Shown: positions 1-9,577, counted from the first letter of the stretch. The stretch: 64,000 bases of DNA from Brevibacillus panacihumi (GCF_003710985.1 NZ_RHHT01000002.1:124001-188000); one strand, 5' to 3'. Notes: generated by a model from the letters alone, not told the origin. Translations and numbers: made by a program.

Positions 1-1343
1 TGGACGAGCAAGTCCGCCGCTATGAAGCGGAAGGTTTGGTCACCAAGTACGAATATTGGGATTTCCTCGGTGCTGTGCTGGATGAATCCGGAACCTGTCG
101 CGGGATTACGGCTCAAAACCTGCGTTCCGGTGAAATTCAATCCTTCCGTGCAGACGCTGTCATCCTGGCAACGGGCGGCCCTGGGATTATCTTCGGTAAA
201 TCGACAAACTCGATCATCAACACCGGTACGGCGGCTTCGATCGCGTACCAACAAGGTGTCGTCTACGCCAATGGCGAGATGATTCAGATTCACCCAACAG
301 CGATTCCTGGCGACGACAAGCTGCGTCTCATGTCCGAATCTGCTCGCGGTGAAGGCGGACGCATCTGGACGTACAAAGACGGTAAGCCTTGGTACTTCCT
401 GGAGGAAAAATATCCGGCTTACGGAAACCTGGTTCCACGTGACATCGCAACACGTGAGATTTTCCACGTCTGCGTAGACATGAAGCTGGGTATCAACGGC
501 GAGAACATGGTATATCTCGACCTCTCCCACAAAGATCCGAAAGAATTGGATGTCAAGCTGGGCGGTATTATCGAGATCTACGAGAAATTCGTTGGTGATG
601 ACCCACGCAAGGTTCCAATGAAAATCTTCCCGGCTGTTCACTATTCCATGGGCGGCATGTGGGTAGACTACAACCAAATGACCAACATCCCTGGTTTGTT
701 CGCTGCTGGTGAGTGCGATTACTCGCAGCACGGTGCGAACCGTCTGGGCGCAAACTCTCTGCTCTCCGCGATCTACGGCGGTATGGTAGCAGGTCCAAAA
801 GCGATTGAGTATATGAATGGACTGAATCAATCCTCGGATGATCTTTCCTCTACGCTTTACGACGGCTTTACGAAGAAAGAGCAAGAGAAATACGACAGCA
901 TCCTGAAAATGGATGGAACAGAGAATGCTTACCTGATCCACAAGGAGCTGGGTGAGTGGATGACGGACAACGTAACCGTCGTGCGTTACAATGACCGTCT
1001 GAAGCAAACAGACGAAAAAATCGTCGAACTGATGCAGCGCTACAAAAACATCAACATTAACGATACAAGCAAATGGAGCAACTCCGGCGCTTCCTTCACG
1101 CGTCATCTGTGGAACATGCTGGTGCTGGCGCGCGCGATCACTATCGGTGCTCTGATGCGCGATGAGAGCCGCGGTGCTCACTACAAGCCTGAATTCCCTG
1201 AGCGCGATGACGAGCGCTTCATGAAAACGACCATGGCAAAATTCAATCCGGAAACAACTGCTCCGGAGATCTATTACGAGGACATCGATGTTTCGCTGAT
1301 TCCGCCGCGTAAACGTGACTATACGTCCGACAAGAAGCACTAA
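1..1343 (+). CDS. sdhA: Succinate dehydrogenase flavoprotein subunit, 5'-truncated by window
   Basis: FAD-binding subunit of succinate:menaquinone reductase (complex II), which oxidises succinate to fumarate at the inner face of the membrane. The reading frame is open from base 3, so the N-terminal part with the Rossmann motif lies outside the window; about 446 C-terminal residues remain. Visible family features are the HPTAIPG stretch, the SESARGEGG substrate-binding/active-site segment, the GECDYSQHGANRLGANSLL flavin region and a C-terminal helical domain. The stop lies 18 bases before sdhB, which has its own AGGAGG site, so the two are an operon. sdhC should lie just upstream. Confidence 0.97.
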   Translation, partial: DEQVRRYEAEGLVTKYEYWDFLGAVLDESGTCRGITAQNLRSGEIQSFRADAVILATGGPGIIFGKSTNSIINTGTAASIAYQQGVVYANGEMIQIHPTAIPGDDKLRLMSESARGEGGRIWTYKDGKPWYFLEEKYPAYGNLVPRDIATREIFHVCVDMKLGINGENMVYLDLSHKDPKELDVKLGGIIEIYEKFVGDDPRKVPMKIFPAVHYSMGGMWVDYNQMTNIPGLFAAGECDYSQHGANRLGANSLLSAIYGGMVAGPKAIEYMNGLNQSSDDLSSTLYDGFTKKEQEKYDSILKMDGTENAYLIHKELGEWMTDNVTVVRYNDRLKQTDEKIVELMQRYKNININDTSKWSNSGASFTRHLWNMLVLARAITIGALMRDESRGAHYKPEFPERDDERFMKTTMAKFNPETTAPEIYYEDIDVSLIPPRKRDYTSDKKH

Positions 1344-1361
1344 GAGAGGAGGAAACTGATC

Positions 1362-2111
1362 ATGGCCGAAAAGTTGATTCACCTGATTATTACTCGCCAG
1401 GACAGCCCTGACAGCACTCCGTACAAGGAAGAATTCAAAATTCCTTACCGTCCGAACATGAACGTGATCGGGGCGCTGATGGAAATTCAACGCAATCCTG
1501 TAAATGCCCAAGGACAAAAGACTGCACCGGTCAACTGGGAATCCAACTGCTTGGAAGAAGTGTGCGGTGCCTGCTCGATGGTGATTAACGGAAAACCGCG
1601 CCAAGCGTGCTCCGCTCTGATCGACAAGCTGGAACAGCCGATCCGTCTCGAACCAATGAGTACATTCCCAGTACAGCGCGACCTGTCGATTGACCGCAGC
1701 CGCATGTTCGATGCGCTGAAACGCGTAAAAGCGTGGGTTCCAATCGATGGAACGCATGACCTGGGTCCAGGACCACGTATGCCAGAGGTTGAGCGTCAAT
1801 GGGCGTACGAACTGTCCAAATGCATGACCTGCGGTGTTTGCCTGGAGGCTTGCCCGAACGTCAACAGCAAATCGGACTTCATCGGTCCTTTTGCCATCTC
1901 CCAGGTTCGCCTGTTTAACCAGCATCCAACTGGAATGATGAACAAGCATGAGCGTTTGGAAGCGTTGATGGACGATGGCGGTATCGCGGATTGCGGGAAC
2001 TCGCAAAACTGCGTGCAAGCTTGTCCGAAAGGAATTCCGCTTACCACTTCCATCGCACATATGAATAAAGAAACCATCAAGCATGGCTTGAAGAAATTCT
2101 TCTTCTCGTAA
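1362..2111 (+). CDS. sdhB: Succinate dehydrogenase iron-sulfur subunit
   Basis: Electron-transfer subunit of complex II, passing electrons from SdhA flavin to the membrane anchor. The 249 residues carry all expected ligands: Cys63, Cys68, Cys71 and Cys83 for the 2Fe-2S cluster, Cys154/157/160/164 in a CxxCxxCxxxCP motif, and Cys211/217/221 for the remaining 3Fe-4S and 4Fe-4S ligands. The length is normal for the Bacillus-type enzyme. It follows sdhA with an AGAGGAGG ribosome binding site and is closed by a strong terminator, so it ends the sdh operon. Confidence 0.97.
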   Translation: MAEKLIHLIITRQDSPDSTPYKEEFKIPYRPNMNVIGALMEIQRNPVNAQGQKTAPVNWESNCLEEVCGACSMVINGKPRQACSALIDKLEQPIRLEPMSTFPVQRDLSIDRSRMFDALKRVKAWVPIDGTHDLGPGPRMPEVERQWAYELSKCMTCGVCLEACPNVNSKSDFIGPFAISQVRLFNQHPTGMMNKHERLEALMDDGGIADCGNSQNCVQACPKGIPLTTSIAHMNKETIKHGLKKFFFS

Positions 2112-2130
2112 GCCTTTGCCTGATCGCCAA

Positions 2131-2166
2131 AAGCGTGCATCTGCTCTGTCAGATGCACGCTTTTTT
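2131..2166 (+). terminator. Rho-independent terminator of the sdh operon
   Basis: A perfect 11-bp stem (2133-2143 with 2150-2160, arm GCGTGCATCTG) with a 6-base loop is followed by six T residues, 20 bases after the sdhB stop. Confidence 0.93.
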
Positions 2167-2230
2167 GCATAGGTGGAAGCCTCCCTGTGAAAACTGTTGG
2201 AAGGGAACCTTTTCCTAAAGGAGGCAAACG

Positions 2231-5200
2231 ATGAAAAAGAAGTGGATCAGCATAGGGTTGGCGTTGACTTTGCTTCCGACAACAGCCGCAGGTACCTGGC
2301 AGACGAAAGCGGCTATTCCCGGAGAAATGTCTGGATTTCAACAGCAGGTGATACGCGACATCCTCGAATCAGAAAGCCCATTCCTCCATAAAGCAACAGA
2401 TGCAGCTGTGTCTAGAAATAAGGAATGGCAACCGGCCAAAGCAGATGAATGGCTCCATACGAATCATCGAATACTGGGCGAAAAGATGAATCAGTCATCT
2501 ACATCGACCCTGGATATGATTGAAGCAACCAAGGCATGGCAGGAGGCGGGCGTGAAGGGAGAGGGAATGCTGGTCTCGGTCATTGACACCGGGATCAATC
2601 CGCAGCATCCTGATTTTCCAGCCCCGAAGGACAAACGGCTAGCCCAACAAAAATCCGGATCGAGCAAAAAAGTGATACCGGGCTATAACTGGGCTGATCG
2701 CAACCAGACGACCGAAGATGTGGGGGAATCGCAGCACGGCGCACATGTGGCGGGAATTATCGCAGCAAATGGAAAGATAACGGGTGTGGCACCAGAAGCC
2801 CAATTGATGAGCCAAAAAGTGTTCTCCAATTACCAGGGAGAAGTGCCGGGGCTCAGTGAGTCTATCCAGTACGCCATCAATGATTCCGTCACGAAAAAGG
2901 CGGACGTCATTAATCTGAGCCTGGGCTCATCTGCCGGATATGTAGATGAGAGCAATACGGAGCAATACGCGATCAAAAAGGCCGTAGACAATGGCGTTAT
3001 CGTCGTTGCAGCCGCGGGCAATGACGCTTATTTTGGCAGTGACAAAGTACGGGCGCAAAATCCGGACGTGGCGATGATCGGATCTCCTGGACTGTCACCC
3101 GATGCTTTTTCCGTCGCCTCGGTCAACGCGACGACGTTGGCGGGACACAGTTTTCGAGTCGATGGGGTATCAGGAATGGATCGCATCGTCTATCTGCACG
3201 GTCAGGCAGGCAATGGAGCGGCCATGAATCCAGTCACCACGCTGCTAAAGCCGTATGAACTAGTCTACATGGGCAAAGGCAAGAAGGAAGATTACAACGT
3301 GAGTGTCAAGGATAAAGTGGTCTTGCTGGAGCGAGGAGACATTACATTCGATGAGAAACTGCGTCTGGCAAAAGAAGCAGGAGCCGCAGGCGCCGTGATC
3401 TACAATAATGAGCCAGGTCCCATCATCATCAGTGCAGAGCATCTCAAGGTCATACCTGCGGTTGCCATTCTCAAGCAGATGGGCGACAAGCTGGCACAGG
3501 CTCTGAAAAAAGGGAAGAAGGTTACCCTCACCTTCGACGGCGAATACGCGCAAAATCCGATGCCTTACCCGGAAGGCGGCACGATTTCCGCCTTTTCATC
3601 CTGGGGGCCGACACCGGACTTGCAGTTCAAGCCGGAAATATCTGCGCCAGGAGGAGGAATTCTCTCGACGGTGCGCGATGCCGATTACGCCGTAAAAAGC
3701 GGAACCTCGATGGCGACACCACATGTAGCTGGCGCAATGGCTTTGATGAAACAAGCCTACGAAAAGCAAGGACGGAAGCTGCAAGGCAGGCAGCTGGTTG
3801 AAACCTTGAAGGCAGCTGCGATGAATACGGCCCAGCCGATCCTCGATCCGCATCAGGATGTGGCTGCCACAGCTGGCAAGCAATCGGAAAAATTGCCGTA
3901 TACGCCGCGAGTGCAAGGAGCAGGCATGATGCAGGTAGCCAAAGCAATCCGTACGCCGGTGATTGTGGTAGATCAGAAGGGGAAGGCTGGCGTGTCTTTG
4001 GGGGAGATCGGGGAGACGACGACTTTTTCCCTGTTCGTGGACAATCGCTTTGGAAACAAGCCGCTCACCTATCAAATCAAGGATGAGTTCGGCGTCCTGA
4101 CAGATCGGAAGAAGGATGGTCTCAATCTGTTGCGGGAGGCCCCGCTGGAAGGTGCGAAGCTGAATATCTCCAAGCCGGAGGTCACAGTCGCCCCCGGGAA
4201 GAGGGAAGAGGTCAAATTGACCCTGCAAATCCCAAAAGATGCAGAACCGAATCAGTTCGCCGAGGGGTTTGTGCTATTTGCATCCACAGACAAGGAGCTG
4301 CCTGATCTGCGCGTGCCCTATATCGGGTTCTTTGGCAAATGGGATGCGCCGCGGATCATGGATGAACCGATGTGGAAGGAAGGAAGCCAGGAAAAGAGAA
4401 CCGGCGTCAAAACGACTTGGTACCATGACAAGGGAAATGACAAGTGGAAATACCGCGACTACCTGGGGGTGTCAGGTGTCTTGGAGGATGGCTCAGCCAA
4501 GATCGACCCTGACAAAATTGCATTTTCCCCCAATGGCGACGGTCACTACGATGTAGCAGGACCCTCGATTACCTTTTTGCGAAATGCACGACAGGTAACG
4601 GTCGAGGTGGCAGACGCGTCAGGCAAGGTAATTCGCTCCCTTGTCCAGGATGAGAAGGTAAGCAAATACGATCAATCCAAGCTGGGCACTCCGTATTATT
4701 TTACGGAACGGGAAGAGTGGAGCTGGGATGGACGCGCGTATTCGATGGAAAAAGGCACTTATGAAAAGGTTCCGGATGGACCGTACCAATTCGTGGTCAA
4801 GGCGAAGATTGACGGGAGCCATACAAATTGGCAAACGTTGACTCTGCCGGTACGCGTGGATACGAAACCGCCAGCTGTCACAGCGTCGATCTCCGGGAAC
4901 CGCCTTCACTGGAACAGTAAAGACAAGGATATTCAGGGATACCTGCTCTATGTAAACGGGAAGAAGGTGGGCGGTCCCTACGCGCCCAGTGTGACCAGCA
5001 CCATCGTGAATCAACCGGATAAAAAGATGACGGTCGTGGCGTTCGATTATGCCGGAAATATGGGGATGGCGCACGTCAATGGAAGAAGCGATACGACACC
5101 GCCTTTCGTCGAGTTTCCCAACGACCTGTTCCAGTATATGAAAATCACCAATCAACCGGATCTGGCTATCAGCGGCAAGGTGACGGGCGAGGATATGCTG

Positions 5201-5998
5201 GACAGGGTCAAGCTGACGATCAATAAACAACCGATCAAGGTCGATGCAGACGGGGCTTTCCAGACAATCCTGCGATTGACGGAAGGGTTGAATTACATCA
5301 GCTACAGCGCCCAGGACCTGTATGGCAACACGCGGCAGTTCGTGCAACGTGTCATCATGGATACCACACCTCCTGTCCTGCAATTCATGAATACGGGAAG
5401 CGAGGAAATGGTATTCGATGCGGGAACAAAACGGATGATCGTCCCCATACGCTTCCTGTATCGCGATCAGACGTACAAAGGACAGATCAGTGTAAACGGT
5501 CAGATCATCGCAAGCTTTGAAGAAGATCAATTGGAGAGGCCAGTGCAGAAGCAGCTCATCCATACCCTGTCACTGAAGCACGGAGAAAATCGCATTCTGC
5601 TCGAAGGCAAGGACGGAGCGGGAAATAAAAGCGAACTGGTGATTTACGGATACGTGGATGCCAATGTCGGCTCGGTGGTGTTGAATCACGGAGAGCAGCG
5701 CTATACCTACCAGGCCCGGCAAACCCCAGCCCCAACCTTGAACCTGGCGCACAAGCAGATCGAAGCAGAAGAGGGAGATTCTCTGCCGATCGAGGGAAGG
5801 GTCGTAGGCTCCGGAGCGATCCAATTGCAGATGGTGTACCGGGATAGACGGATGATGGCCGATATTAATGATCGCGGAGAATTTCGCCTGATGCTCGATC
5901 AGATCGAGGAAGGCAAGCAAAAGCTGTCGGTGATCGCCAGGGATGCATTGGGACGGGAAACGCAGGCGGAGATGATTATTGTCGGCAAGAAAAAGTAA
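2231..5998 (+). CDS. Large secreted S8 (subtilisin-like) serine protease with PA and Ig-like domains
   Basis: Predicted exported protease of 1255 residues. A signal peptide (MKKKW, hydrophobic run, cut near residue 21-27) is followed by a propeptide. The S8 catalytic triad is Asp119 (SVIDTG), His169 (SQHGAHVAG) and Ser493 (GTSMATPHVAG). A PA insertion lies at about residues 345-435, as in Vpr and lactocepin-type enzymes, then an Fn3-like region at about 590-690. A SPNGDG motif near residue 767 resembles FlgD/CHU_C Ig-like modules, and two modules beginning DTTPP start near 953 and 1043. There is no LPXTG or SLH motif, so it is probably released or held non-covalently. The ribosome binding site AAAGGAGG precedes ATG 2231, and the gene is flanked by terminators, so it is monocistronic. 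Confidence 0.93.
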   Translation: MKKKWISIGLALTLLPTTAAGTWQTKAAIPGEMSGFQQQVIRDILESESPFLHKATDAAVSRNKEWQPAKADEWLHTNHRILGEKMNQSSTSTLDMIEATKAWQEAGVKGEGMLVSVIDTGINPQHPDFPAPKDKRLAQQKSGSSKKVIPGYNWADRNQTTEDVGESQHGAHVAGIIAANGKITGVAPEAQLMSQKVFSNYQGEVPGLSESIQYAINDSVTKKADVINLSLGSSAGYVDESNTEQYAIKKAVDNGVIVVAAAGNDAYFGSDKVRAQNPDVAMIGSPGLSPDAFSVASVNATTLAGHSFRVDGVSGMDRIVYLHGQAGNGAAMNPVTTLLKPYELVYMGKGKKEDYNVSVKDKVVLLERGDITFDEKLRLAKEAGAAGAVIYNNEPGPIIISAEHLKVIPAVAILKQMGDKLAQALKKGKKVTLTFDGEYAQNPMPYPEGGTISAFSSWGPTPDLQFKPEISAPGGGILSTVRDADYAVKSGTSMATPHVAGAMALMKQAYEKQGRKLQGRQLVETLKAAAMNTAQPILDPHQDVAATAGKQSEKLPYTPRVQGAGMMQVAKAIRTPVIVVDQKGKAGVSLGEIGETTTFSLFVDNRFGNKPLTYQIKDEFGVLTDRKKDGLNLLREAPLEGAKLNISKPEVTVAPGKREEVKLTLQIPKDAEPNQFAEGFVLFASTDKELPDLRVPYIGFFGKWDAPRIMDEPMWKEGSQEKRTGVKTTWYHDKGNDKWKYRDYLGVSGVLEDGSAKIDPDKIAFSPNGDGHYDVAGPSITFLRNARQVTVEVADASGKVIRSLVQDEKVSKYDQSKLGTPYYFTEREEWSWDGRAYSMEKGTYEKVPDGPYQFVVKAKIDGSHTNWQTLTLPVRVDTKPPAVTASISGNRLHWNSKDKDIQGYLLYVNGKKVGGPYAPSVTSTIVNQPDKKMTVVAFDYAGNMGMAHVNGRSDTTPPFVEFPNDLFQYMKITNQPDLAISGKVTGEDMLDRVKLTINKQPIKVDADGAFQTILRLTEGLNYISYSAQDLYGNTRQFVQRVIMDTTPPVLQFMNTGSEEMVFDAGTKRMIVPIRFLYRDQTYKGQISVNGQIIASFEEDQLERPVQKQLIHTLSLKHGENRILLEGKDGAGNKSELVIYGYVDANVGSVVLNHGEQRYTYQARQTPAPTLNLAHKQIEAEEGDSLPIEGRVVGSGAIQLQMVYRDRRMMADINDRGEFRLMLDQIEEGKQKLSVIARDALGRETQAEMIIVGKKK

Positions 5999-6015
5999 GC
6001 AGATGCTAGAAAAGA

Positions 6016-6060
6016 AAGCCCGCTGCAGTGATGAAAATCGCTGCATCTGGGCTTTTTTTC
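6016..6060 (+). terminator. Terminator after the S8 protease gene
   Basis: An imperfect stem (AGCCC...TGCAG paired with CTGCA...GGGCT, about 6017-6053) is followed by seven T residues, shortly after the stop at 5998. Confidence 0.8.
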
Positions 6061-6116
6061 CATAGACGCCTTGGATGAGATGATGGGGCAAGAGTTTCAA
6101 ACTGGGAGGAAAATAC

Positions 6117-6542
6117 ATGTTTTTTCACGGCATTAATTGGGAATATGTGAAGAGGGAGTATCCGCTGCTTTCTCCGCGTCGTACGGTCAGTCAAAAAGTG
6201 CCAGAGCAGCTCTTGGATCGTATCCATTTAATTCAGCAGTTTGGCATTGAGCCTATCCATTTGCTGGAGGCAGAAGAGCGCTACCCGGAGGAACGCTGCA
6301 TCCAGGAGTGCTATGTGTTTGGTGATACGGTTTTCGCCTTTGAAAGGCTGCCGTTGCCGATGTGGCAGCTGAGCAGCCATGAAGTCGGTGTAGAGGTGCT
6401 GGACCTGCGGACCTGCAGCCGGATTTATACGTATCGATCGGTGGTCGAGGTGGAGGAATGGTTTCCCGGAATTCCTTGCATACGGACCCAAAGACCTAAT
6501 CATTTTCAGAGAACTATTGAATCCGGGAAAGATCAACTTTAA
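6117..6542 (+). CDS. Hypothetical protein, 141 aa
   Basis: I do not recognise this protein. It is soluble, with no signal peptide or membrane segment, and contains an acidic, aromatic-rich C-terminal half and two cysteines near residue 65. GGGAGG lies 6-11 bases before ATG 6117, and codon use resembles that of its neighbours, so I think it is a real gene. It lies 45 bases upstream of cheX on the same strand and may be cotranscribed with it. Confidence 0.7.
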   Translation: MFFHGINWEYVKREYPLLSPRRTVSQKVPEQLLDRIHLIQQFGIEPIHLLEAEERYPEERCIQECYVFGDTVFAFERLPLPMWQLSSHEVGVEVLDLRTCSRIYTYRSVVEVEEWFPGIPCIRTQRPNHFQRTIESGKDQL

Positions 6543-6587
6543 GATTAGGTAGAAAGAACGGATTTCCCGGGAAAGGAAGAGGACTTA

Positions 6588-7046
6588 ATGAGTGTGCAAT
6601 ACTTACATCCTTTTTTGGATTCGGCGTCATTCGTCATCCAGCAAGTATGCCAAGTAGAAATTTCCCGCGGAGAACTGGAGCTTAGGCAGTGGACGTACCG
6701 GGAAGGACATACCTGGCTGCGCATCGGGATGACCGGACAATTGCAAGGAGATGTTTTCTTCGGAATTCAGGATGATCTCGCCTTGCGGATTGTATCCGCC
6801 ATGATGGGGGGATTTCCGATTCAGGAGATGGATGAGATGGGGAAAAGTGCGATTTCCGAGCTGGGCAACATGATCTCGGGGAATGCGAGTACGATCTTGT
6901 CCAATCAAGGCATAGTGATCGACATTACTCCGCCGCATTTCCTGGTCCACCAGGATCTGCAACAAATGACCGGGACTGCACTGACCGCTCCCTTGGAATT
7001 GCAGGACATGGGCAAAATGGAAATTCAGTTGGTAGTGATCGAGTAA
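6588..7046 (+). CDS. cheX: CheX-like chemotaxis phosphatase (CheC/CheX/FliY family)
   Basis: A protein of this family dephosphorylates CheY-P in the cytoplasm and so ends the chemotactic signal. The 152-residue length and the single ExxN phosphatase signature (Ser90-Glu91-Leu92-Gly93-Asn94, then GNA) fit CheX; CheC and FliY usually carry two such signatures. It is not in a che/fla operon here. The start has AGGAAGAGG upstream. A CheX-like paralogue with another response-regulator partner cannot be excluded. Confidence 0.85.
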   Translation: MSVQYLHPFLDSASFVIQQVCQVEISRGELELRQWTYREGHTWLRIGMTGQLQGDVFFGIQDDLALRIVSAMMGGFPIQEMDEMGKSAISELGNMISGNASTILSNQGIVIDITPPHFLVHQDLQQMTGTALTAPLELQDMGKMEIQLVVIE

Positions 7047-7073
7047 TACACGAACGGGGCATGAGTACGTGAG

Positions 7074-7106
7074 AAAAGGGGGTTCCGAATCAGGAACTCC
7101 TTTTTG
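7074..7106 (+). terminator. Terminator after cheX
   Basis: A stem of GGGGTTCC with GGAACTCC (one G-T pair), loop GAATCA, is followed by a run of five T residues. Confidence 0.85.
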
Positions 7107-7227
7107 CATGGAGAGCAGTGAGAAGGCATGTTGTTTTCAAAAAATAAAGAAAGATAAAATATTTTTGCTTGCCTAGATGATTTTTTTTAGATAGTGTATT
7201 GTGGGAAGAGCAAGGGGGTATGCAGGC

Positions 7228-8091
7228 TTGGCATATGTGAAGCAAATAATAGGAATATTCTTGCTCGTTATCGTGATTTGTGGCGGGCCCTTGATGCTGA
7301 CGACCGTAAAGGAAGAAGTCGTATTTGCCCCGGAAGAAGTCGTCACGCGGGCAATTTACCTGGTCCAGCAGATTGCAGGCGGTTCGCTTGGCACCTACTA
7401 TTTGGGCGATTATGAGCGAAGCATCGCGGAGGATATTGTTCCATTCGCGATCAGCACGTTTGAGCTGCTCTTTTCCAGCGTCGTGATTGCGGTCTTGGCA
7501 GGATTGCTTTTTGGCATGTTCCTGCAGCGCTTCTGGATTGTGCGCAAGTTTCAGCGTTTGCTCGACCTGGTGTCTACGATTCCGGACTTTATTCTGATTT
7601 TTCTATCAATCTTGGCGGCAGTCGGCTTTTACAAGGTGACAAGCATTCGGATCATCACGTTGTCTCCGACGAGCGATGCGGCGAACAAGTGGTTCCCCAT
7701 CGTCCTGCTCTCGATTGGACCGACCATTTTTCTGCTGAAAGTGATCAGCCTGAAATACGTGCAGATCGGCGGAGAGGATTACATCAAGACAGCACTGGCG
7801 AAAGGGATGGGCATTTGGCATGTCCTGACTCATCACGTCTACAAGAATATCAAACCGTTTTTGCTGGCTGATTTGAAAAAGACCATCGCGATCACGGTAG
7901 CGAACCTGTTTGTGGTGGAATATTTGCTCAATGTGGTGGGGCTGACGCGCTTCATTTTCAGCAAAAGCTCGATGTATCAGTTCAATGCAGCAGTCATGGG
8001 TCTTATGGGAATTATTCTTCTATCTATCTTGGTTTATCTGCTGATCCGGGCGATCCTGTACCTGTTTGAACGAATACTCGTCTATAAATAG
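7228..8091 (+). CDS. Opp/Dpp-type ABC transporter permease
   Basis: Integral membrane subunit of a binding-protein-dependent ABC importer. It has about six hydrophobic segments (first at the N terminus, KQIIGIFLLVIVI) and the EAA-loop region near ALAKGMGIWHVLTHHV that contacts the ATPase, as in OppB/DppB proteins. The frame is open from GTG 7201, but AGGGGG at 7213-7218 is ideally placed for TTG 7228, so I chose that; GTG 7237 is another option. The next gene is the partner permease 19 bases on. No ATPase or typical binding-protein gene is adjacent, so the substrate is unknown. Confidence 0.87.
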   Translation: MAYVKQIIGIFLLVIVICGGPLMLTTVKEEVVFAPEEVVTRAIYLVQQIAGGSLGTYYLGDYERSIAEDIVPFAISTFELLFSSVVIAVLAGLLFGMFLQRFWIVRKFQRLLDLVSTIPDFILIFLSILAAVGFYKVTSIRIITLSPTSDAANKWFPIVLLSIGPTIFLLKVISLKYVQIGGEDYIKTALAKGMGIWHVLTHHVYKNIKPFLLADLKKTIAITVANLFVVEYLLNVVGLTRFIFSKSSMYQFNAAVMGLMGIILLSILVYLLIRAILYLFERILVYK

Positions 8092-8110
8092 GCAAGAGTG
8101 AGGTTCTACT

Positions 8111-9034
8111 ATGCAAAAACGATTCAATTGGCCGTTGTGGACCGGGTGTGTGCTGGTCACGCTTCTTCTGCTTCTAGGCATCACGGGTCCCTATCTGGCT
8201 CCTTACGACCTCGATTTTCAGGAAAAGTTAAGCAGTACGGTTGTAAATGGCAAGACTGTCATCACGTATCCGCCGCTGCCTCCATCCGCAGAGCATCTGC
8301 TTGGAACGGACAAGTGGGGCTATGATTTGCTCACGCTGCTGCTGCACGGAGCGCCGTATACGGTGTTCGTCACGCTGGCGATCGCCTTCATTCGCGTCTT
8401 CATCGGGACCATCATGGGCCTCTACATAGGCATCCAGGAGAAAACGCAGACCTGGTGGCTTTCGGTTGAAAACGCCTGGAGCTACATGCCGATCTTCATC
8501 CCCGTCTATTTTTTACTGGCCGGGGTCACGATCAACTCCGAACTCCCCACATCTAGTCTGGTCGCCTTGTTTATAGGCGTTGTCGCTATTCTGGGTACTC
8601 CCAGCGTAACGGCATCAATCCGCCAGAAAACGGAGCAGATCAAGGAAACCCAGTACGTGCTGGCAGCGACCTCCCTGGGGGCAGGGAGGGAACAAATTAT
8701 TTTCCGCCATATTTTGCCGCAGTTAAAAGAACAAATCGTCATCATTCTGGTTACTGAAATCATCGCTATCATGACTCTGATGGGCTTGCTCGGCATGTTT
8801 GATCTGTTCGTGGGGGGCACGTATATGACCACTGATCCTGTCATCTACAAGTCGATCACGAATGAATGGGCAGGGCTTCTCGGTTCGTATCGGTCCTTTG
8901 TCTACGGCAACGCGATCTGGATCTTTTTGTCTCCGTTGGTCGCTTTTGTCGTCGCGGTTGGATCGTTCACCTTGCTCGCCAAAGGGCTGCGCGATCAGTT
9001 CGAGCAAAGCTACAACCGGACGCCTTTTATCTAG
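8111..9034 (+). CDS. Opp/Dpp-type ABC transporter permease, second subunit
   Basis: A 307-residue OppC/DppC-like permease. It has an N-terminal membrane segment, a periplasm-side loop with the family-typical ...AEHLLGTDKWGYDLLT region, five further membrane segments and an EAA-like loop (LAATSLGAGREQIIFRHILPQL region, about residues 178-200). With the preceding gene it would form the transmembrane channel. It overlaps neither neighbour, and a small lipoprotein gene follows after 22 bases, so the three form an operon lacking ATP-binding subunits. Confidence 0.9.
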   Translation: MQKRFNWPLWTGCVLVTLLLLLGITGPYLAPYDLDFQEKLSSTVVNGKTVITYPPLPPSAEHLLGTDKWGYDLLTLLLHGAPYTVFVTLAIAFIRVFIGTIMGLYIGIQEKTQTWWLSVENAWSYMPIFIPVYFLLAGVTINSELPTSSLVALFIGVVAILGTPSVTASIRQKTEQIKETQYVLAATSLGAGREQIIFRHILPQLKEQIVIILVTEIIAIMTLMGLLGMFDLFVGGTYMTTDPVIYKSITNEWAGLLGSYRSFVYGNAIWIFLSPLVAFVVAVGSFTLLAKGLRDQFEQSYNRTPFI

Positions 9035-9056
9035 GAAAAAGGGGGAGGACGCCCTT

Positions 9057-9368
9057 TTGAAGCAGTTCACATGGATCTTCTGGTTTGCGCTGATACCGCT
9101 CTTTATCCTGGCTAGCTGCTCGAGTCCAGGTTCAAGCAGCCAAGATGGAGAGCTGATTAGGCAGTTCAAAAGCAAAGCGGGCGATTTTGCCCTCCACATC
9201 CCCAAGAGCTGGGAAGGGAAGGTGGAAATCGAGGAAACGGAGGAGAGAGTCGTCTTCTCCCATGCCGCCAACAAGCCAGGAGGAGTGCTCTTTATCATCC
9301 AAACCTGGTCGAGAGAGAAGTGGGATGCCGAGGCGATCAAAGCGTCTTTCGCGCTTCTTCGGGAGTAG
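9057..9368 (+). CDS. Small predicted lipoprotein
   Basis: The 103 residues begin with a lysine, a hydrophobic segment and an ILASC lipobox, followed by a Ser-rich linker (SSPGSSS), so it should be a lipid-anchored extracellular protein. The C-terminal 75 residues (KAGDFALHIPKSWEGKVEIEE region) look like a small beta-rich domain. I chose TTG 9057 because AAAGGGGGAGGA lies 9 bases upstream; an upstream ATG in the same frame would overlap the permease gene. It may be an accessory of the preceding permeases. It is too short to be a normal Opp binding protein. Confidence 0.8.
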   Translation: MKQFTWIFWFALIPLFILASCSSPGSSSQDGELIRQFKSKAGDFALHIPKSWEGKVEIEETEERVVFSHAANKPGGVLFIIQTWSREKWDAEAIKASFALLRE

Positions 9369-9577
9369 TGACAGTCAAATCGCTGACATCCATTCACGAA
9401 CATGTGGAACCCATTGCCCATTTTTCGAATAGGATGTATGGCAAAAGCCTAAAATACTTGAAATTCCGGCACCATCACCCACCCCCCATCATAGGATAAG
9501 GTGACTCTGTAATCCCTCAACCTTGTTCCTGTAGAGCCCACAAGGAGGGGTGGCACGATTGAAGGGTACGCCTATAG
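9369..9577. other. Intergenic stretch without recognised gene
   Basis: I see no convincing coding sequence here. It contains a C-rich tract (CACCCACCCCCC near 9480) and an isolated GGAGGGG near 9544 without a following gene. It separates the ancestral-looking permease operon from the integrase island. Confidence 0.5.

Noticed and set aside
4619-5563. 314-codon open frame on the minus strand
   Set aside because: It lies wholly inside the S8 protease gene, has no ribosome binding site and no recognisable domain; it mirrors the codon pattern of the real gene.
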